From: Sphingomonas canadensis
GTDB lineage: Bacteria; Pseudomonadota; Alphaproteobacteria; Sphingomonadales; Sphingomonadaceae
NCBI RefSeq assembly: GCF_026013525.1
Contig: NZ_JAPDRA010000009.1
Location: 124,001-188,000, forward strand
Reading direction: 5' to 3'
DNA: 64,000 nt
The notes under the pieces: model-generated
Database searches by the model: none
The model's input: the letters and a program-made list of their open reading frames with translations, nothing else
What the model was told of the DNA's origin: nothing
Program-made: the position numbers and the translations under genes
Shown here: in pieces, positions 16,285-25,311 of the stretch
Numbering within the stretch: position 1 is the first letter of the stretch
How the letters are laid out: each line of letters opens with the position of its first letter

Positions 16285-17930
16285 GGCGCTTCCTTGCGAT
16301 CGGGAATGAAGGGAAGAAGGATCGAGGCGTCGAACGCCCCGCCGGTATGGAGCACATGCGCGCCGGCGTTGCGCGTCTCCTCATGCAGCGGGAACGGCAG
16401 CATCACGCCCTCCTCCCGCCGGTAGATGTCCGCACCCGCGATCACCAGGCGCAGCGTCTCCCCCGCGGCGAAGCGGGCGGAGAAGGGCCACAGCTCGATC
16501 TCCACCGGCACGCGCTCGCCGGGGGACAGCCGCTCCTCCGCGGTGTGCAGATGTACCGGGCGTTCGGGCAGCGTCCGTTCCGGATCGAGCGCGCGGTGGC
16601 TCACCCGCTGCCAGCCGAGCGCCACCGGGCCGTTCTCGTAAAAGGCGTAGAAGGTGAAGCCCACCGGATCGCCCGCGGCGTCCAGCTTCTGCAGCGCGAC
16701 GAACAGGTCCATGTCGTCGCTGCCGTCCGCCTCCACCCACAGCCGAACGCTGGCGTGGCCGGTAATCTCCGTGTCCGCGTCGAAGCGCAGGTCGAAATGC
16801 GCACTGCCGGCGCGCGCGTCGTAACGCAGCGCCGCCGGGGCCGGGCCGGCCTCCGTCATGCGCCCGCTCGTCGCGTCGAGCCACAGGCGGCGATACGCGG
16901 TGCGCGCCAGCGGCCATTCGCCCTCGGCCCGCTCCTCGGCCACGCCGTGCCGCTCGCGGACCTCGATGCGCACCGGGGGCCATGCCGCGACCTGGGTCGG
17001 CCGGTCGCGCATATAGCGGTCGAAGAAGGCGAGCTGCCGCGCGCGGCTTTCCGGGCGATAGTAATGCGCCCATTTCTTCTGGCCGTGGACCTCCAGCCAT
17101 TTCTCCGCCGATCCCATCCGCCGCCACGCCTCTATCGTGCCGCGCAGGTGCAACCCCTGATCGGACCAGCTCGCCACCACATAGGCGGGCTGGCAAATCC
17201 CCTCCAGGTCCAGCGCCTTGGACTCCCAATATGCGTCGATCAGCGGATGCGCACGCACATTGGCCCAGGTGTCCTCGGTGCGGTTGAGCGACCATTGGAT
17301 ATTGTCGTTCGCCCGCGGCAGGAACCCGGTTTCCAGGATGCCCCCGTGATAGGCGAACTCGCGATACCAGTCGGAGAAGCCCTCCCACGGATTCAGCGCG
17401 GCCAGCGGCCCCGGGCGCAGCGGGGCGACCAGATACTGGATGGCGGCGAGATAGGAGACCCCCGTCATCCCCACCCGCCCGTTGCCCCAGGGCAGGCGGC
17501 CGAGCCATTCGATGGCGTCGGCGCAATCCTCCGCCTCCTGGATGCCGTTATGGTGGAAGTCGCCGCCCGAAAGCCATGCGCCGCGCGGATCGGCCACCGC
17601 GACGCCATAGCCCTGGCGGCCCCACCACAGCGGATCTGGCGCCTCGAACGCGGTAAGATCCGAAAGCCATTCGGGATCGACGCCCGATCGCGGCCAGAAC
17701 ACCTTGTTGGTCAGCGCATGCTTGCCATAAGGCCCCCAGGCGAGCAGCAGCGGGACGTCCGATGCTGCGCCCTCCGGCCGGTAGAGGTCGCAGAATATCT
17801 CCACGCCGTCGCGCAGCGGGATGCGGCAGTTGCGCTCGATCGTCAGCCCGCGCTCGTTCCACTGGACGTGGTCCGCAGGCGGCAGCGGCGGCTTGGTGGG
17901 ATGGGTGTGCGGATCGGTGCCGGCGCGCAT
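16281..17930 (-). CDS. CocE/NonD-family serine hydrolase
   Basis: A 549-residue alpha/beta hydrolase. The N-terminal X-Pro dipeptidyl-peptidase-like domain has the nucleophile elbow GVSYLA with S159, preceded by ADPRGAWLSGG. The C-terminal half (from about residue 330) is the jelly-roll PepX_C domain (HFDLRFDADTEITGHASVRLWVEA). CocE-type enzymes cleave esters or amides such as cocaine, glutaryl-7-ACA or amino-acid esters. ATG at 17930 is called; GTG at 17960 would give a 4-bp GTGA overlap with the preceding DUF3237 gene. It lies between two DUF3237 genes in one operon. No signal peptide is visible, so it probably acts in the cytoplasm. Confidence 0.85.
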   Translation of the reverse strand: MRAGTDPHTHPTKPPLPPADHVQWNERGLTIERNCRIPLRDGVEIFCDLYRPEGAASDVPLLLAWGPYGKHALTNKVFWPRSGVDPEWLSDLTAFEAPDPLWWGRQGYGVAVADPRGAWLSGGDFHHNGIQEAEDCADAIEWLGRLPWGNGRVGMTGVSYLAAIQYLVAPLRPGPLAALNPWEGFSDWYREFAYHGGILETGFLPRANDNIQWSLNRTEDTWANVRAHPLIDAYWESKALDLEGICQPAYVVASWSDQGLHLRGTIEAWRRMGSAEKWLEVHGQKKWAHYYRPESRARQLAFFDRYMRDRPTQVAAWPPVRIEVRERHGVAEERAEGEWPLARTAYRRLWLDATSGRMTEAGPAPAALRYDARAGSAHFDLRFDADTEITGHASVRLWVEADGSDDMDLFVALQKLDAAGDPVGFTFYAFYENGPVALGWQRVSHRALDPERTLPERPVHLHTAEERLSPGERVPVEIELWPFSARFAAGETLRLVIAGADIYRREEGVMLPFPLHEETRNAGAHVLHTGGAFDASILLPFIPDRKEAP

Positions 17931-17956
17931 CAGCGGCCGGAAACGCTCCCCGCCGC

Positions 17957-18439
17957 TCACAGTACGACGAAGTAATGGATGCGGTTGGCGCCCGGGATCT
18001 TCTCCGCCACGCCGACGAACACGTGCCGCGAAAGCCAGTCGTGCGGCCCCTCCGGCGCATCGAAGCGGGGGGTGACGCGCATGTAATAATCGCTGAAATC
18101 CACCGGCAGGTTCTGGCGCATCCGCTCGCCGATATCGTCGCTGCGCGCCCAGCGGAAACCGCGGTTCTCCAGATAGATGATCGCCCCGTCGTCGGCTTCC
18201 AGCAGGTAACGCGCGTCGAAATCGATCACGCCGTTGGGGCGCGTCAGCGGGAAATCGCCGCCGGACATCGGCACCACGCGGCCGTTGAGCCGCGGCCCTT
18301 CCACCACGCCATCCGCGGCATAGATCGCCGCGCGCATGTCGCCGCGGGCGGGCGGCTTCACCCAATAGGGGCGCGACAGGGTGATGGAGATGGTGAAGGC
18401 ATGCTCAAGGCTGGGCATGAAGGGATGCGTAGCGTCCAT
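17957..18439 (-). CDS. DUF3237 protein, copy 2
   Basis: A 160-residue DUF3237 member sharing with copy 1 the blocks LEHAFTISITLSRP, RLNGRVVPMSGGDF, DFDARYLLEADDGAIIYL and VTPRFDAPEGPHDWLSRHVFVGV. It is the first gene of a three-gene operon with the CocE-like hydrolase and DUF3237 copy 1. Twenty-three bases before its start lies a GTTGA-N4-TCAAC site shared with the divergent marR gene. The two copies could form a heteromer or process two related substrates; the sequence alone does not say. Confidence 0.8.
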   Translation of the reverse strand: MDATHPFMPSLEHAFTISITLSRPYWVKPPARGDMRAAIYAADGVVEGPRLNGRVVPMSGGDFPLTRPNGVIDFDARYLLEADDGAIIYLENRGFRWARSDDIGERMRQNLPVDFSDYYMRVTPRFDAPEGPHDWLSRHVFVGVAEKIPGANRIHYFVVL

Positions 18440-18462
18440 CCCGCTGGGCTAGACGCTCGATA

Positions 18463-18476
18463 GTTGATTTGTCAAC
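18463..18476. promoter_or_regulatory. Operator-like site GTTGATTTGTCAAC between DUF3237 and marR
   Basis: Arms GTTGA/TCAAC flank TTTG in the divergent region. MarR proteins commonly bind palindromes overlapping their own promoter and that of the adjacent operon, and this site fits that place. It matches the two sites near iclR. Confidence 0.6.
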
Positions 18477-18521
18477 ATGATGGTATTGCATTCCTGCCTG
18501 ACATTTGGCAGCGCAATCGCG

Positions 18522-18983
18522 ATGTCGCTGCCCCCCACCTGGGACCTGTTCGGAGAGGATCATCTTCCCCACCGGCTGCAGTTGCTGGCGAAGATGATCG
18601 ACCGCGAGACATCGGGCCAGTTGATGCGCGAATTCTCGATGTCGCTGGCGGAATGGCGCGTCCTTGCCTTCATCTGCGCGGCCGGACCGTCGAGCGCGGC
18701 GGACGTCGGCGCCGCCAGCGCGATCGACAAGGCGGAGGTGAGCCGCGCGACCGCGAAGCTGGTGGCGGACGGCCTCATCGAGCGGAACGCGGATCCGGCG
18801 CACCGCCGCCGCATGATCCTGGCCCCCACCCCGCTGGGCAGCGAGACGCATCAGCGCATCCGTGATCGCCGCCGCGCCTTTTTCCAGCACATCCTGCGCG
18901 ACGTCTCCGCCGAATCCCGCGAGGAGATCAATCGCGCGCTCCGCAGAATAGCGCTCAGCCTGGTGGCGGCGCGCGACCAATAA
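18522..18983 (+). CDS. MarR-family transcriptional regulator
   Basis: A 153-residue winged-helix regulator: helix FSMSLAEWRVLAFICAAG, recognition segment AADVGAASAIDKAEVSRATAKLVADGLIERNADPAHRRRMILAPTPLG, and a C-terminal dimerisation helix (REEINRALRRIALSLVAA). ATG at 18522 is chosen because family similarity starts at LPPTWDLF. A start at 18477 would abut the operator, and neither has a clear ribosome site. It is divergent from the DUF3237-CocE operon, which it probably represses until a phenolic or acidic ligand binds. Autoregulation is likely from the shared site at 18463-18476. Confidence 0.85.
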   Translation: MSLPPTWDLFGEDHLPHRLQLLAKMIDRETSGQLMREFSMSLAEWRVLAFICAAGPSSAADVGAASAIDKAEVSRATAKLVADGLIERNADPAHRRRMILAPTPLGSETHQRIRDRRRAFFQHILRDVSAESREEINRALRRIALSLVAARDQ

Positions 18984-19028
18984 CAGGGCCGGCGCAGCCC
19001 CGGCCCGACGCCGCCGCACCGTGTTGTG

Positions 19029-19038
19029 CAATCGATTG
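19029..19038. promoter_or_regulatory. LacI-type operator A (CAATCGATTG) before MFS gene
   Basis: The core CAATCGATTG with flanks TG...TT fits the general LacI-family operator TGNAANCGNTTNCA with one flank change. Its centre lies 68 bp before the MFS start at 19102. It is one of four copies in this locus. Confidence 0.7.
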
Positions 19039-19101
19039 TTGCCGGTATAAGTGCCGGAAAGAGCGCGCGCAGCCGCGCCCGTGGAGAGGGGAATCCCATC
19101 G

Positions 19102-20340
19102 ATGCAGAATCCGCCGGAAACCGGAGCCGCGCCGGGATCGCTGCTGCTGAAATCGCTCGTCTTCCTGATGTTCGCGATGTTCGCGATGACCACCGATTCG
19201 GTGGGCACCGTGATCCCGGAGGTGATCCGCGAGTTCGAACTGGGCCTCACCGCCGGCGGCGCCTTTCAATATGCCACCATGTCCGGCATCGGCCTTTCGG
19301 CGATCGGGCTCGGCTTCCTGGCGGACCGGATCGGACGCAAGGCGACGATCGTCACCGGCCTGGGGCTGTTCGGAATCACCTCTGCGCTGTTCGCCGCGGG
19401 CCATGATTTCCTGTTCTTCGTCGCGCTGCTGTTCGTATCCGGCCTGGGCATCGGCATCTTCAAGGCAGGCGCGCTGGCGCTGATCGGCGATCTTTCGCGG
19501 TCCACGCGCGAACATGCGCGGACGATGAACCTGGTGGAGGGCTTCTTCGGCATCGGCGCGATCGTGGGGCCGGCGATCGTCGCCTGGCTGCTGCTCAACG
19601 GGGCGAGCTGGAAATGGGTCTATCTGGTCGCGGCGGCGCTGTGCGCGGCCCTGCTGGCAGGCAGCGCCTTCGCCCGTTTCCCCGCCCCGCTGGTCGCGCG
19701 CGAGCGGCCGGCGCGCGCGGGGGAAGCGCTGCGCATGGCAGCGGACCCGACCGCGCTGTTTTTCGGCACGGCACTGATGCTGTATGTGGGCGCGGAAGCC
19801 GCGATCTATGTCTGGGCGCCCACCTATCTCGCCGGGTACAGCGGCGACTGGGCGTGGCTGGCCGCCTATTCGGTGGCGGTCTTCTTCGCGTTGCGCGCGG
19901 CGGGGCGGTTCCTGGGAGTGTGGCTGCTCGCCCGGTTCGACTGGACGGCGGTGCTGCTCGCGTGCAGCGGCGCGATGGCGCTGCTGTTCTGGGTGGCGGT
20001 TGCGGGCGGGCGCGACGCGGCGGTATTCGCCCTGCCCGCCACCGGGCTGTTCATGTCGGTGCTCTATCCCACCATCAATTCGACCGGCATCAGTTGCTTC
20101 GACAAGGGGCGCCACGGGTCGATCGCCGGACTGCTGCTGTTCTTCACCTGCGTCAGCGCGGTGGCCGCGCCGCTGGCGATGGGTGCGCTGGGCGAATGGC
20201 TGGGCGACAGCCGCTGGGCGATGGTACTGGGCGCGGCGATGGCCACGCTGCTCACGGCGCAATGCTGGTGGAACCGGCTGCGCCAGCCCTTCGCCGCGCG
20301 GCTGGCGGCGCGCGACCATGACGATTACCATCCCGCCTGA
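19102..20340 (+). CDS. MFS transporter (sugar-type, LacI regulon)
   Basis: A 412-residue permease with twelve helices and the signature FLADRIGRKA after helix 2 (about residues 74-83). Acidic and aromatic residues in helices 1 and 7 are compatible with a sugar carrier. ATG at 19102 follows the ribosome site GAGAGGGG; an upstream in-frame ATG lacks one. The gene stands directly after LacI operator A and before lacI. It probably moves sucrose, fructose or a sugar-ester product across the inner membrane. The exact substrate cannot be read from sequence. Confidence 0.8.
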   Translation: MQNPPETGAAPGSLLLKSLVFLMFAMFAMTTDSVGTVIPEVIREFELGLTAGGAFQYATMSGIGLSAIGLGFLADRIGRKATIVTGLGLFGITSALFAAGHDFLFFVALLFVSGLGIGIFKAGALALIGDLSRSTREHARTMNLVEGFFGIGAIVGPAIVAWLLLNGASWKWVYLVAAALCAALLAGSAFARFPAPLVARERPARAGEALRMAADPTALFFGTALMLYVGAEAAIYVWAPTYLAGYSGDWAWLAAYSVAVFFALRAAGRFLGVWLLARFDWTAVLLACSGAMALLFWVAVAGGRDAAVFALPATGLFMSVLYPTINSTGISCFDKGRHGSIAGLLLFFTCVSAVAAPLAMGALGEWLGDSRWAMVLGAAMATLLTAQCWWNRLRQPFAARLAARDHDDYHPA

Positions 20341-20442
20341 GGCGCCCGCCCCGCCCGGGCGCTGAAGACCGGCTTGATCGCGCGGCGGTGTGCGACCATT
20401 GGGGACGCGCCGGACAGATGCCGGAGGAGGACGAGGGGCAGA

Positions 20443-21447
20443 TTGTCGAAGAAGGTCCGCACCATCTACGACCTCGCCCAGTTGGCGGGGGTTTCCGCGG
20501 CCACCGTTTCGCGCGCACTGGCGGGCAAGGATCTGGTCAGCGCGGAAACCGCCGAACGCATCCGCAAGCTGGCGCAGGCGCACGGCTTCCGTCCCAGCGC
20601 GGTGGCGCGCAACCTGCGCACCCGCCGCCGCGGCGCCATCGGCGTGGTGATCCCGCTGGGCCACGAACGCGGCCAGCACATCTCCGACCCCTTCTTCATG
20701 ACGATGATCGGCTGCCTGGCCGACGAGCTTACCGAACGCGGGTTCGATCTGCTGTTGTCGCGCGTCATCCCGGATCGCGAGGACTGGCTGGAAGCGATGG
20801 TGGACGCAGACCGGGTCGACGGCCTGCTGATCATCGGCCAGTCTGACCAGTCCGCCGCGCTGGACGCGGTAGCGCGCCGTTATCTGCCGATGGTCGCCTG
20901 GGGCGCGTTCGAACAGGGGCAGATCCATTGTTCGGTGGGCACCGACAACTTCCTGGGCGGGCGGATGGCGGCGCAGCATCTGCTGGATCGCGGGTGCCGC
21001 CGGATCGCCTTTCTGGGAAATCCGCTGCCGATCGAGATCCGCCAGCGGCTGGATGGCGCGCGCGCGGCGGTGGCGGGCGCGGCAGGCGCATCGCTGATCG
21101 AAATCCCGACGCACCTGACCGCAGAGTTGAGCGCGGCCGAGATCGCGGCATTCCTGGATAGCGCCGATCCGCGCCCGGACGGCATCTTCGCCGCTTCGGA
21201 CCTGATCGCGCTCAACGCCATCCCGCTGCTGGCAAGCCGCGGGCTTTCGGTGCCGGGCGACGTGCGGATCGTGGGCTATGACGATCTGCCGATATCGCGC
21301 AGCATCCTGCCCCCGCTGACCACGATCCGCCAGGATATCGCGACGGGCGCGGCCCAGTTGGTCGATTGCCTGCTGAAGCGCATCGAGGGGAAGCAGACCG
21401 GATCGGTGGTGCTGAACCCGGAGCTGATCGTCCGCGCTTCCACCTGA
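20443..21447 (+). CDS. LacI-family transcriptional regulator of the levansucrase locus
   Basis: A 334-residue regulator. The N-terminal helix-turn-helix is TIYDLAQLAGVSAATVSRALAG (residues 7-28), with the hinge RKLAQAHGFRPSAVARNLRTRR. The rest is a periplasmic-binding-like sugar domain (VIPLGHERGQHISDPFF to VRIVGYDDLPISRSILPPLTTIRQD). No ATG lies near the start of homology. TTG at 20443 is preceded by GAGGGG at a good spacing and is called as the start. LacI proteins of this type bind TGNAANCGNTTNCA sites; four such sites precede the surrounding transcription units. Binding of a sugar would relieve repression. Confidence 0.88.
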   Translation: MSKKVRTIYDLAQLAGVSAATVSRALAGKDLVSAETAERIRKLAQAHGFRPSAVARNLRTRRRGAIGVVIPLGHERGQHISDPFFMTMIGCLADELTERGFDLLLSRVIPDREDWLEAMVDADRVDGLLIIGQSDQSAALDAVARRYLPMVAWGAFEQGQIHCSVGTDNFLGGRMAAQHLLDRGCRRIAFLGNPLPIEIRQRLDGARAAVAGAAGASLIEIPTHLTAELSAAEIAAFLDSADPRPDGIFAASDLIALNAIPLLASRGLSVPGDVRIVGYDDLPISRSILPPLTTIRQDIATGAAQLVDCLLKRIEGKQTGSVVLNPELIVRAST

Positions 21448-21503
21448 CCCGGCACGCGATCCGGCGGCAGCCGGTTTCGCCGCTTTATTTCCACCTCCAG
21501 ATG

Positions 21504-21513
21504 CAATCGATTG
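21504..21513. promoter_or_regulatory. LacI-type operator B (CAATCGATTG) before levansucrase
   Basis: TGCAATCGATTGTA lies in the 193-bp gap between lacI and the GH68 gene, about 132 bp before the TTG start. It sits in an AT-rich stretch (TTGTAAATTTATTG) that may hold the promoter. Confidence 0.75.
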
Positions 21514-21640
21514 TAAATTTATTGCCGTCCCGCTAAGCGGTGTGGATTAAAGCATTGGGAGATGGATTGTTGCAGGCGGAACCGAACGGGGCAAGACGCA
21601 TGCCGCCCCCTTTCGCGACCCGTGCGCCGGGGAGGATGCA

Positions 21641-22798
21641 TTGACCGCCACCTCCCGCGATGCCTCCGCGCAACTGGCCGAAAGCCCGGCTCGCTGGACC
21701 GCGCGCCACGTCGCGACGATCGCGAACACTGCTTGCGAACGGGTGCCGCTGATCACCGGGGGCGACTTCGCGCCGATCGGCGGCGGCATCGGCATTTGGG
21801 ACGCATGGCCGGTTCAGGCCAGCGACGGATCGATCGCCCGGCTTGGTGACGGCAGTTCGCTCTGGATGGCGCTGGGGGCGCCCTGGTTCGACGATCCCGA
21901 CGAGCGGCACGGTCATGCGCGCATCCACCTGTTGCGGCATGGCGAAGGGGGGGGCTGGCACCACCTCGGCCCCGCGATGCCCGACGGATTTTCGCCCGGC
22001 AGCCGCGAATGGTCCGGCTCGGCGCGGCTCGATCGCACGGGCCGGCGGCTGACCCTCTATTTCACCGCCACCGGGCGTCGCGGGGAGGCGGCCCCCAGCT
22101 TCAATCAGCGGATATTCGCCGCGGAGGCGGAACTTGCAGCCGATGGGGGTGCGCCGCGCCTCACCGGATGGCACGCGCTGCGGGAAATCGTGATACGCGA
22201 TCCGGCCCATTATATGGACCCGGCAGAGGGATCGGGGAGCGTCGGCACGATCAAGGCGTTCCGCGATCCGGCCTGGTTCCGCGACCCCGCCGACGGGCGC
22301 GACTATCTGCTTTTCGCGGGATCGCAGGCGGGCTCCCGGTCTGCATTCAACGGCGTGATCGGCGCGGCGGTGGCCGATCCGGCGGCGCCGGGGAACTGGC
22401 GCACCCTGCCGCCGCTGCTGAGCGCAGATGGGCTGAACAATGAATTGGAACGGCCCCACATCGTCCACCACGGCGGGCGCTATTACCTCTTCTGGTCCAC
22501 CCAGGCGCATGTGTTCGATCCCGCCGGCCCGATCGGCCCCACGGGGCTCTACGGCATGGTTTCCGATCGCATCGGCAGCGGCTGGGAGCCGCTGAACGGC
22601 ACCGGGCTGGTGTGCGCCAACCCGCGCGAGGCGCCCTGCCAGGCCTATAGCTGGCTGGTGCTGCCAGACCTGAGCGTGACCAGTTTCGTCGATCACTGGG
22701 GCGGCACGTTCGAGCCGGGAACCCCGCGGCGCTTCGGTGGCGGCTTCGCTCCTTTCCTGCACCTCCGGCTCGACGCGGGCCGCGCCGCGCTGGCCTGA
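21641..22798 (+). CDS. Levansucrase/fructosyltransferase, GH68
   Basis: A 385-residue glycoside hydrolase family 68 enzyme. The catalytic triad is visible: nucleophile D54 in WDAWP, transition-state Asp209 in FRDP, and acid/base E270 in ELERPH, with the EWSGSA motif at 123-128 and QAYSWLVLP near the C terminus. It cleaves sucrose, transferring fructose to water or to a growing levan. It lacks a signal peptide, like the Zymomonas enzyme, which leaves cells by another route. The start is TTG at 21641, fixed by GGGGAGGA five bases upstream; the nearby ATG is out of frame and stops at once. Operator B lies upstream. Confidence 0.9.
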   Translation: MTATSRDASAQLAESPARWTARHVATIANTACERVPLITGGDFAPIGGGIGIWDAWPVQASDGSIARLGDGSSLWMALGAPWFDDPDERHGHARIHLLRHGEGGGWHHLGPAMPDGFSPGSREWSGSARLDRTGRRLTLYFTATGRRGEAAPSFNQRIFAAEAELAADGGAPRLTGWHALREIVIRDPAHYMDPAEGSGSVGTIKAFRDPAWFRDPADGRDYLLFAGSQAGSRSAFNGVIGAAVADPAAPGNWRTLPPLLSADGLNNELERPHIVHHGGRYYLFWSTQAHVFDPAGPIGPTGLYGMVSDRIGSGWEPLNGTGLVCANPREAPCQAYSWLVLPDLSVTSFVDHWGGTFEPGTPRRFGGGFAPFLHLRLDAGRAALA

Positions 22799-23112
22799 GC
22801 CACCGCCCCCCGCGGCGTCCGGGATGGGCGCAGCCCCGCGGGCTGGCGGTGCGCACCGCCGCGAACCGATCCCGCGGCGCATCTTGATCCTTCCGCTTCG
22901 TCGCTACCGCGACACCGATTGCAGAAATCGGGCCGGGCCGCATACCCCCGCCAAGCTGGCCGTTATCATAGGTATACAAAATAATATTCTTTATCAAAGT
23001 CATGGAATCACCCCCGGAACCGCCGGAATATTGCAATCGATTGCCATCACTGTTACGAAGCCGCTCAGCGGGCGCGAAACGCGCCGCAGGGAAGGACCGA
23101 GGGGAGGATCAC
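22799..23112. promoter_or_regulatory. 314-bp intergenic region before the TonB receptor
   Basis: No gene is seen. The first 150 bp are GC-rich. At 22964-22996 an AT-rich stretch (TTATCATAGGTATACAAAAT) is a likely promoter. LacI operator C lies at 23034-23043, and the ribosome site GGGGAGGA ends the region. Confidence 0.5.
23034..23043. promoter_or_regulatory. LacI-type operator C (CAATCGATTG) before TonB receptor-tannase operon
   Basis: TGCAATCGATTGCC, with its centre 75 bp before the receptor ATG and downstream of the AT-rich promoter candidate, a classic place for repression. Confidence 0.75.
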
Positions 23113-25311
23113 ATGAAGGATCGGATTCGCGCGATCGCGTCGACGACTGCGCTGGGGGCCGCGCTGCTTTGGGCATCCGCCGCGGCGGCGCAGGACCAGG
23201 AACAGGAAGCACCCGCGAACGACAGCGGCGTCGCCGACATCGTCGTCACCGCCGAACGGCGCGCGGTGAACCTTCAGGACGTGCCGATCGCCGCCACCGC
23301 CATCACCGGCGAACAGTTGCGCGACAAGGGCGTCGAGCGCCTGGCGGATCTGCAATATGCCGCCCCCTCGCTCTCGATCACCGATCAGGGCCTGACGCAA
23401 TCGGTCAACATCCGCGGCATCGGCATCGCCAGCGGTTCACCGGCGGTGGCAAACGGCGTCGCGACCTATATCGACGGCGTTTTCCAGCCGCCGATCCTCA
23501 CCGCGTCTAGCTTCTTCGACATCGGCACGATCGAGGTGCTGCGCGGCCCCCAGGGCACGCTGGTCGGATCGAATTCCACCGGCGGCGCGATCTTCGTGAA
23601 CACGCAGAACCCCAGCACCGACAAGGTGAAGGGCTATGCCGAGGCCAGCTACGGCAGCTATGACGCGATCGGGCTGCAGGGCGCGCTGAACCTGCCCATC
23701 AGCGACACGCTGGCGGTCCGCGTCGCGGGCACCACGCGCTGGCGCGACAGCTATTATACCGACATCGGCCCCTTCGCGAACGAGCCCGGCAAGCTGGACG
23801 AGCAGGCGGTGCGCGTCGGCGTGATGTGGCAGCCGGCCAATTTCCGCGCGCTGGCGAAGGTCGAATGGATCGACAAGAACACCGGCGGCTATGCCTATCG
23901 CCCGATCGCCGGCAGCGCCTTCGCCGCCGATCGCCAGCCCGATTTCCGCACGCTGACCTACAACTCGCCGACCCTCAACTATGAGCGCGCGATCAACGCC
24001 AGCCTGGAGCTGCGCTACGAGCTGGACAGCGGCACCGTGCTGCGATCGGTGAGCGGCTATACCAACAAGCGGATCAACAACCTTTACGACAGCGATGGTT
24101 CGCGCCTGGACCTGCAGGCAATGGACCAGTTCGTCCGCGAGCGGCAGTGGACGCAGGAGGTGAACATCATCTCCCCGCTCGACGGCGCGTTCAACTGGAT
24201 CCTCGGCGGCTATTTCCAGAAGAACAAGATCGACGTGATCATCCAGACGACGGCCGCGTCGATCACCGATCCCACCGATATCCTGAACTTCCAAAACAAA
24301 CAGACACTCGGCGCCTTCGCACAGGGCGGATACAAGGTCACCGACGCGGTGGAGGTGCAACTGGGCGTCCGCTATTCGCACTATAAGGTGGATGGCGACG
24401 GCAGCGTGATCATCGGCGCCGGCGGCCCGATCTTCGGCCCCAGCGGCCTGCAGGTCGCCGATCTGAAGGGCAGCCATGAGGACGGCCGTCTTACCGGCAA
24501 GATCGGCGTCAACTGGAACCTGGGCGGCGAGAACCTGATCTATGCCTTCGCCGCGCGCGGCTACAAGCCGGGCGGCGCCAACTCCGCGACCTCCGAATTC
24601 GGCCCGGAGACGGTGTGGGATTACGAGATCGGCTGGAAGGCGAGTTTCCTCGACAACCACCTGCGCACGCAATTCGGCGCCTTCTACATGGAGTATAAGG
24701 ACTTCCAGTTCGACGCGATGGATACCTCCACCGGCCAGAACAGCGTCCTCAACATCTCCAACGCCAACATCAAGGGCTTCGAGCTCCAGGCACAGGCGCG
24801 CGCCAGCGGGTTCGGCTTCGACGCGGGCCTGGCCTATGTCGATTCGAAGCTGGCGGCGGTATCGATCGTCAACACGCGCGCGCTGCCAGCGCTCAACCAG
24901 TTCGGGCCGCAATGCCCCGTGGGCACGCCGTCGAACCCGCCGGTGTGCTTCGATTTCGGCCCGTACCAGACGATCGCGGGGGGCGGCCCGAACCTGTTCT
25001 CGCCCAAATGGTCGTACAATTTCGGGCTGCAGTATGAGGCCGATCTGGGCGGGGGCCTCTCGCTCACGCCGCGGGTCAACTATGCCCATGTCGGATCGCG
25101 CTGGACCAACCTGCTCTATTCGCCCGCAACCGACTATCTGAAGGGCTATGGGCTGCTGTCGGCGCAGATCACGCTGCAGAAGGACCAGTGGAAGCTGGAG
25201 GGCTATGCGACAAATCTTGCCAACAAGGCCTATGTCAGCGGGCAATCCGTGAACAACGAGTTCTACAGGGCGCCGCGCGAGTTCGGCATCCGCATCTCGA
25301 CGCGGTTCTGA
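23113..25311 (+). CDS. TonB-dependent outer-membrane receptor (LacI regulon)
   Basis: A 732-residue receptor: a signal peptide with cleavage near AAAAQ (residue 27), a TonB-box-like DIVVTAERR, a plug domain with NLQDVPIAATAITGEQL and RGPQGTLVGSNSTGGAIFVNTQNP, and a barrel ending in ISTRF. ATG at 23113 follows GGGGAGGATCAC; earlier in-frame codons overlap the operator. It shares its 3' end with the tannase-family gene (TGATG) and is therefore co-expressed with an esterase. In sphingomonads and xanthomonads such receptors import plant oligosaccharides or sucrose, which suits the levansucrase context. Confidence 0.92.
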   Translation: MKDRIRAIASTTALGAALLWASAAAAQDQEQEAPANDSGVADIVVTAERRAVNLQDVPIAATAITGEQLRDKGVERLADLQYAAPSLSITDQGLTQSVNIRGIGIASGSPAVANGVATYIDGVFQPPILTASSFFDIGTIEVLRGPQGTLVGSNSTGGAIFVNTQNPSTDKVKGYAEASYGSYDAIGLQGALNLPISDTLAVRVAGTTRWRDSYYTDIGPFANEPGKLDEQAVRVGVMWQPANFRALAKVEWIDKNTGGYAYRPIAGSAFAADRQPDFRTLTYNSPTLNYERAINASLELRYELDSGTVLRSVSGYTNKRINNLYDSDGSRLDLQAMDQFVRERQWTQEVNIISPLDGAFNWILGGYFQKNKIDVIIQTTAASITDPTDILNFQNKQTLGAFAQGGYKVTDAVEVQLGVRYSHYKVDGDGSVIIGAGGPIFGPSGLQVADLKGSHEDGRLTGKIGVNWNLGGENLIYAFAARGYKPGGANSATSEFGPETVWDYEIGWKASFLDNHLRTQFGAFYMEYKDFQFDAMDTSTGQNSVLNISNANIKGFELQAQARASGFGFDAGLAYVDSKLAAVSIVNTRALPALNQFGPQCPVGTPSNPPVCFDFGPYQTIAGGGPNLFSPKWSYNFGLQYEADLGGGLSLTPRVNYAHVGSRWTNLLYSPATDYLKGYGLLSAQITLQKDQWKLEGYATNLANKAYVSGQSVNNEFYRAPREFGIRISTRF

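Noticed and set aside
18477..18521. An upstream MarR start at 18477
   Set aside because: The extra 15 residues lack similarity, and the codon would abut the operator palindrome without a ribosome site.
18955..21114. A 700-codon open frame antisense to the MFS and lacI genes
   Set aside because: Composition is Arg/Gln/Pro-rich and low-complexity. The genes on the plus strand have clear families and ribosome sites.
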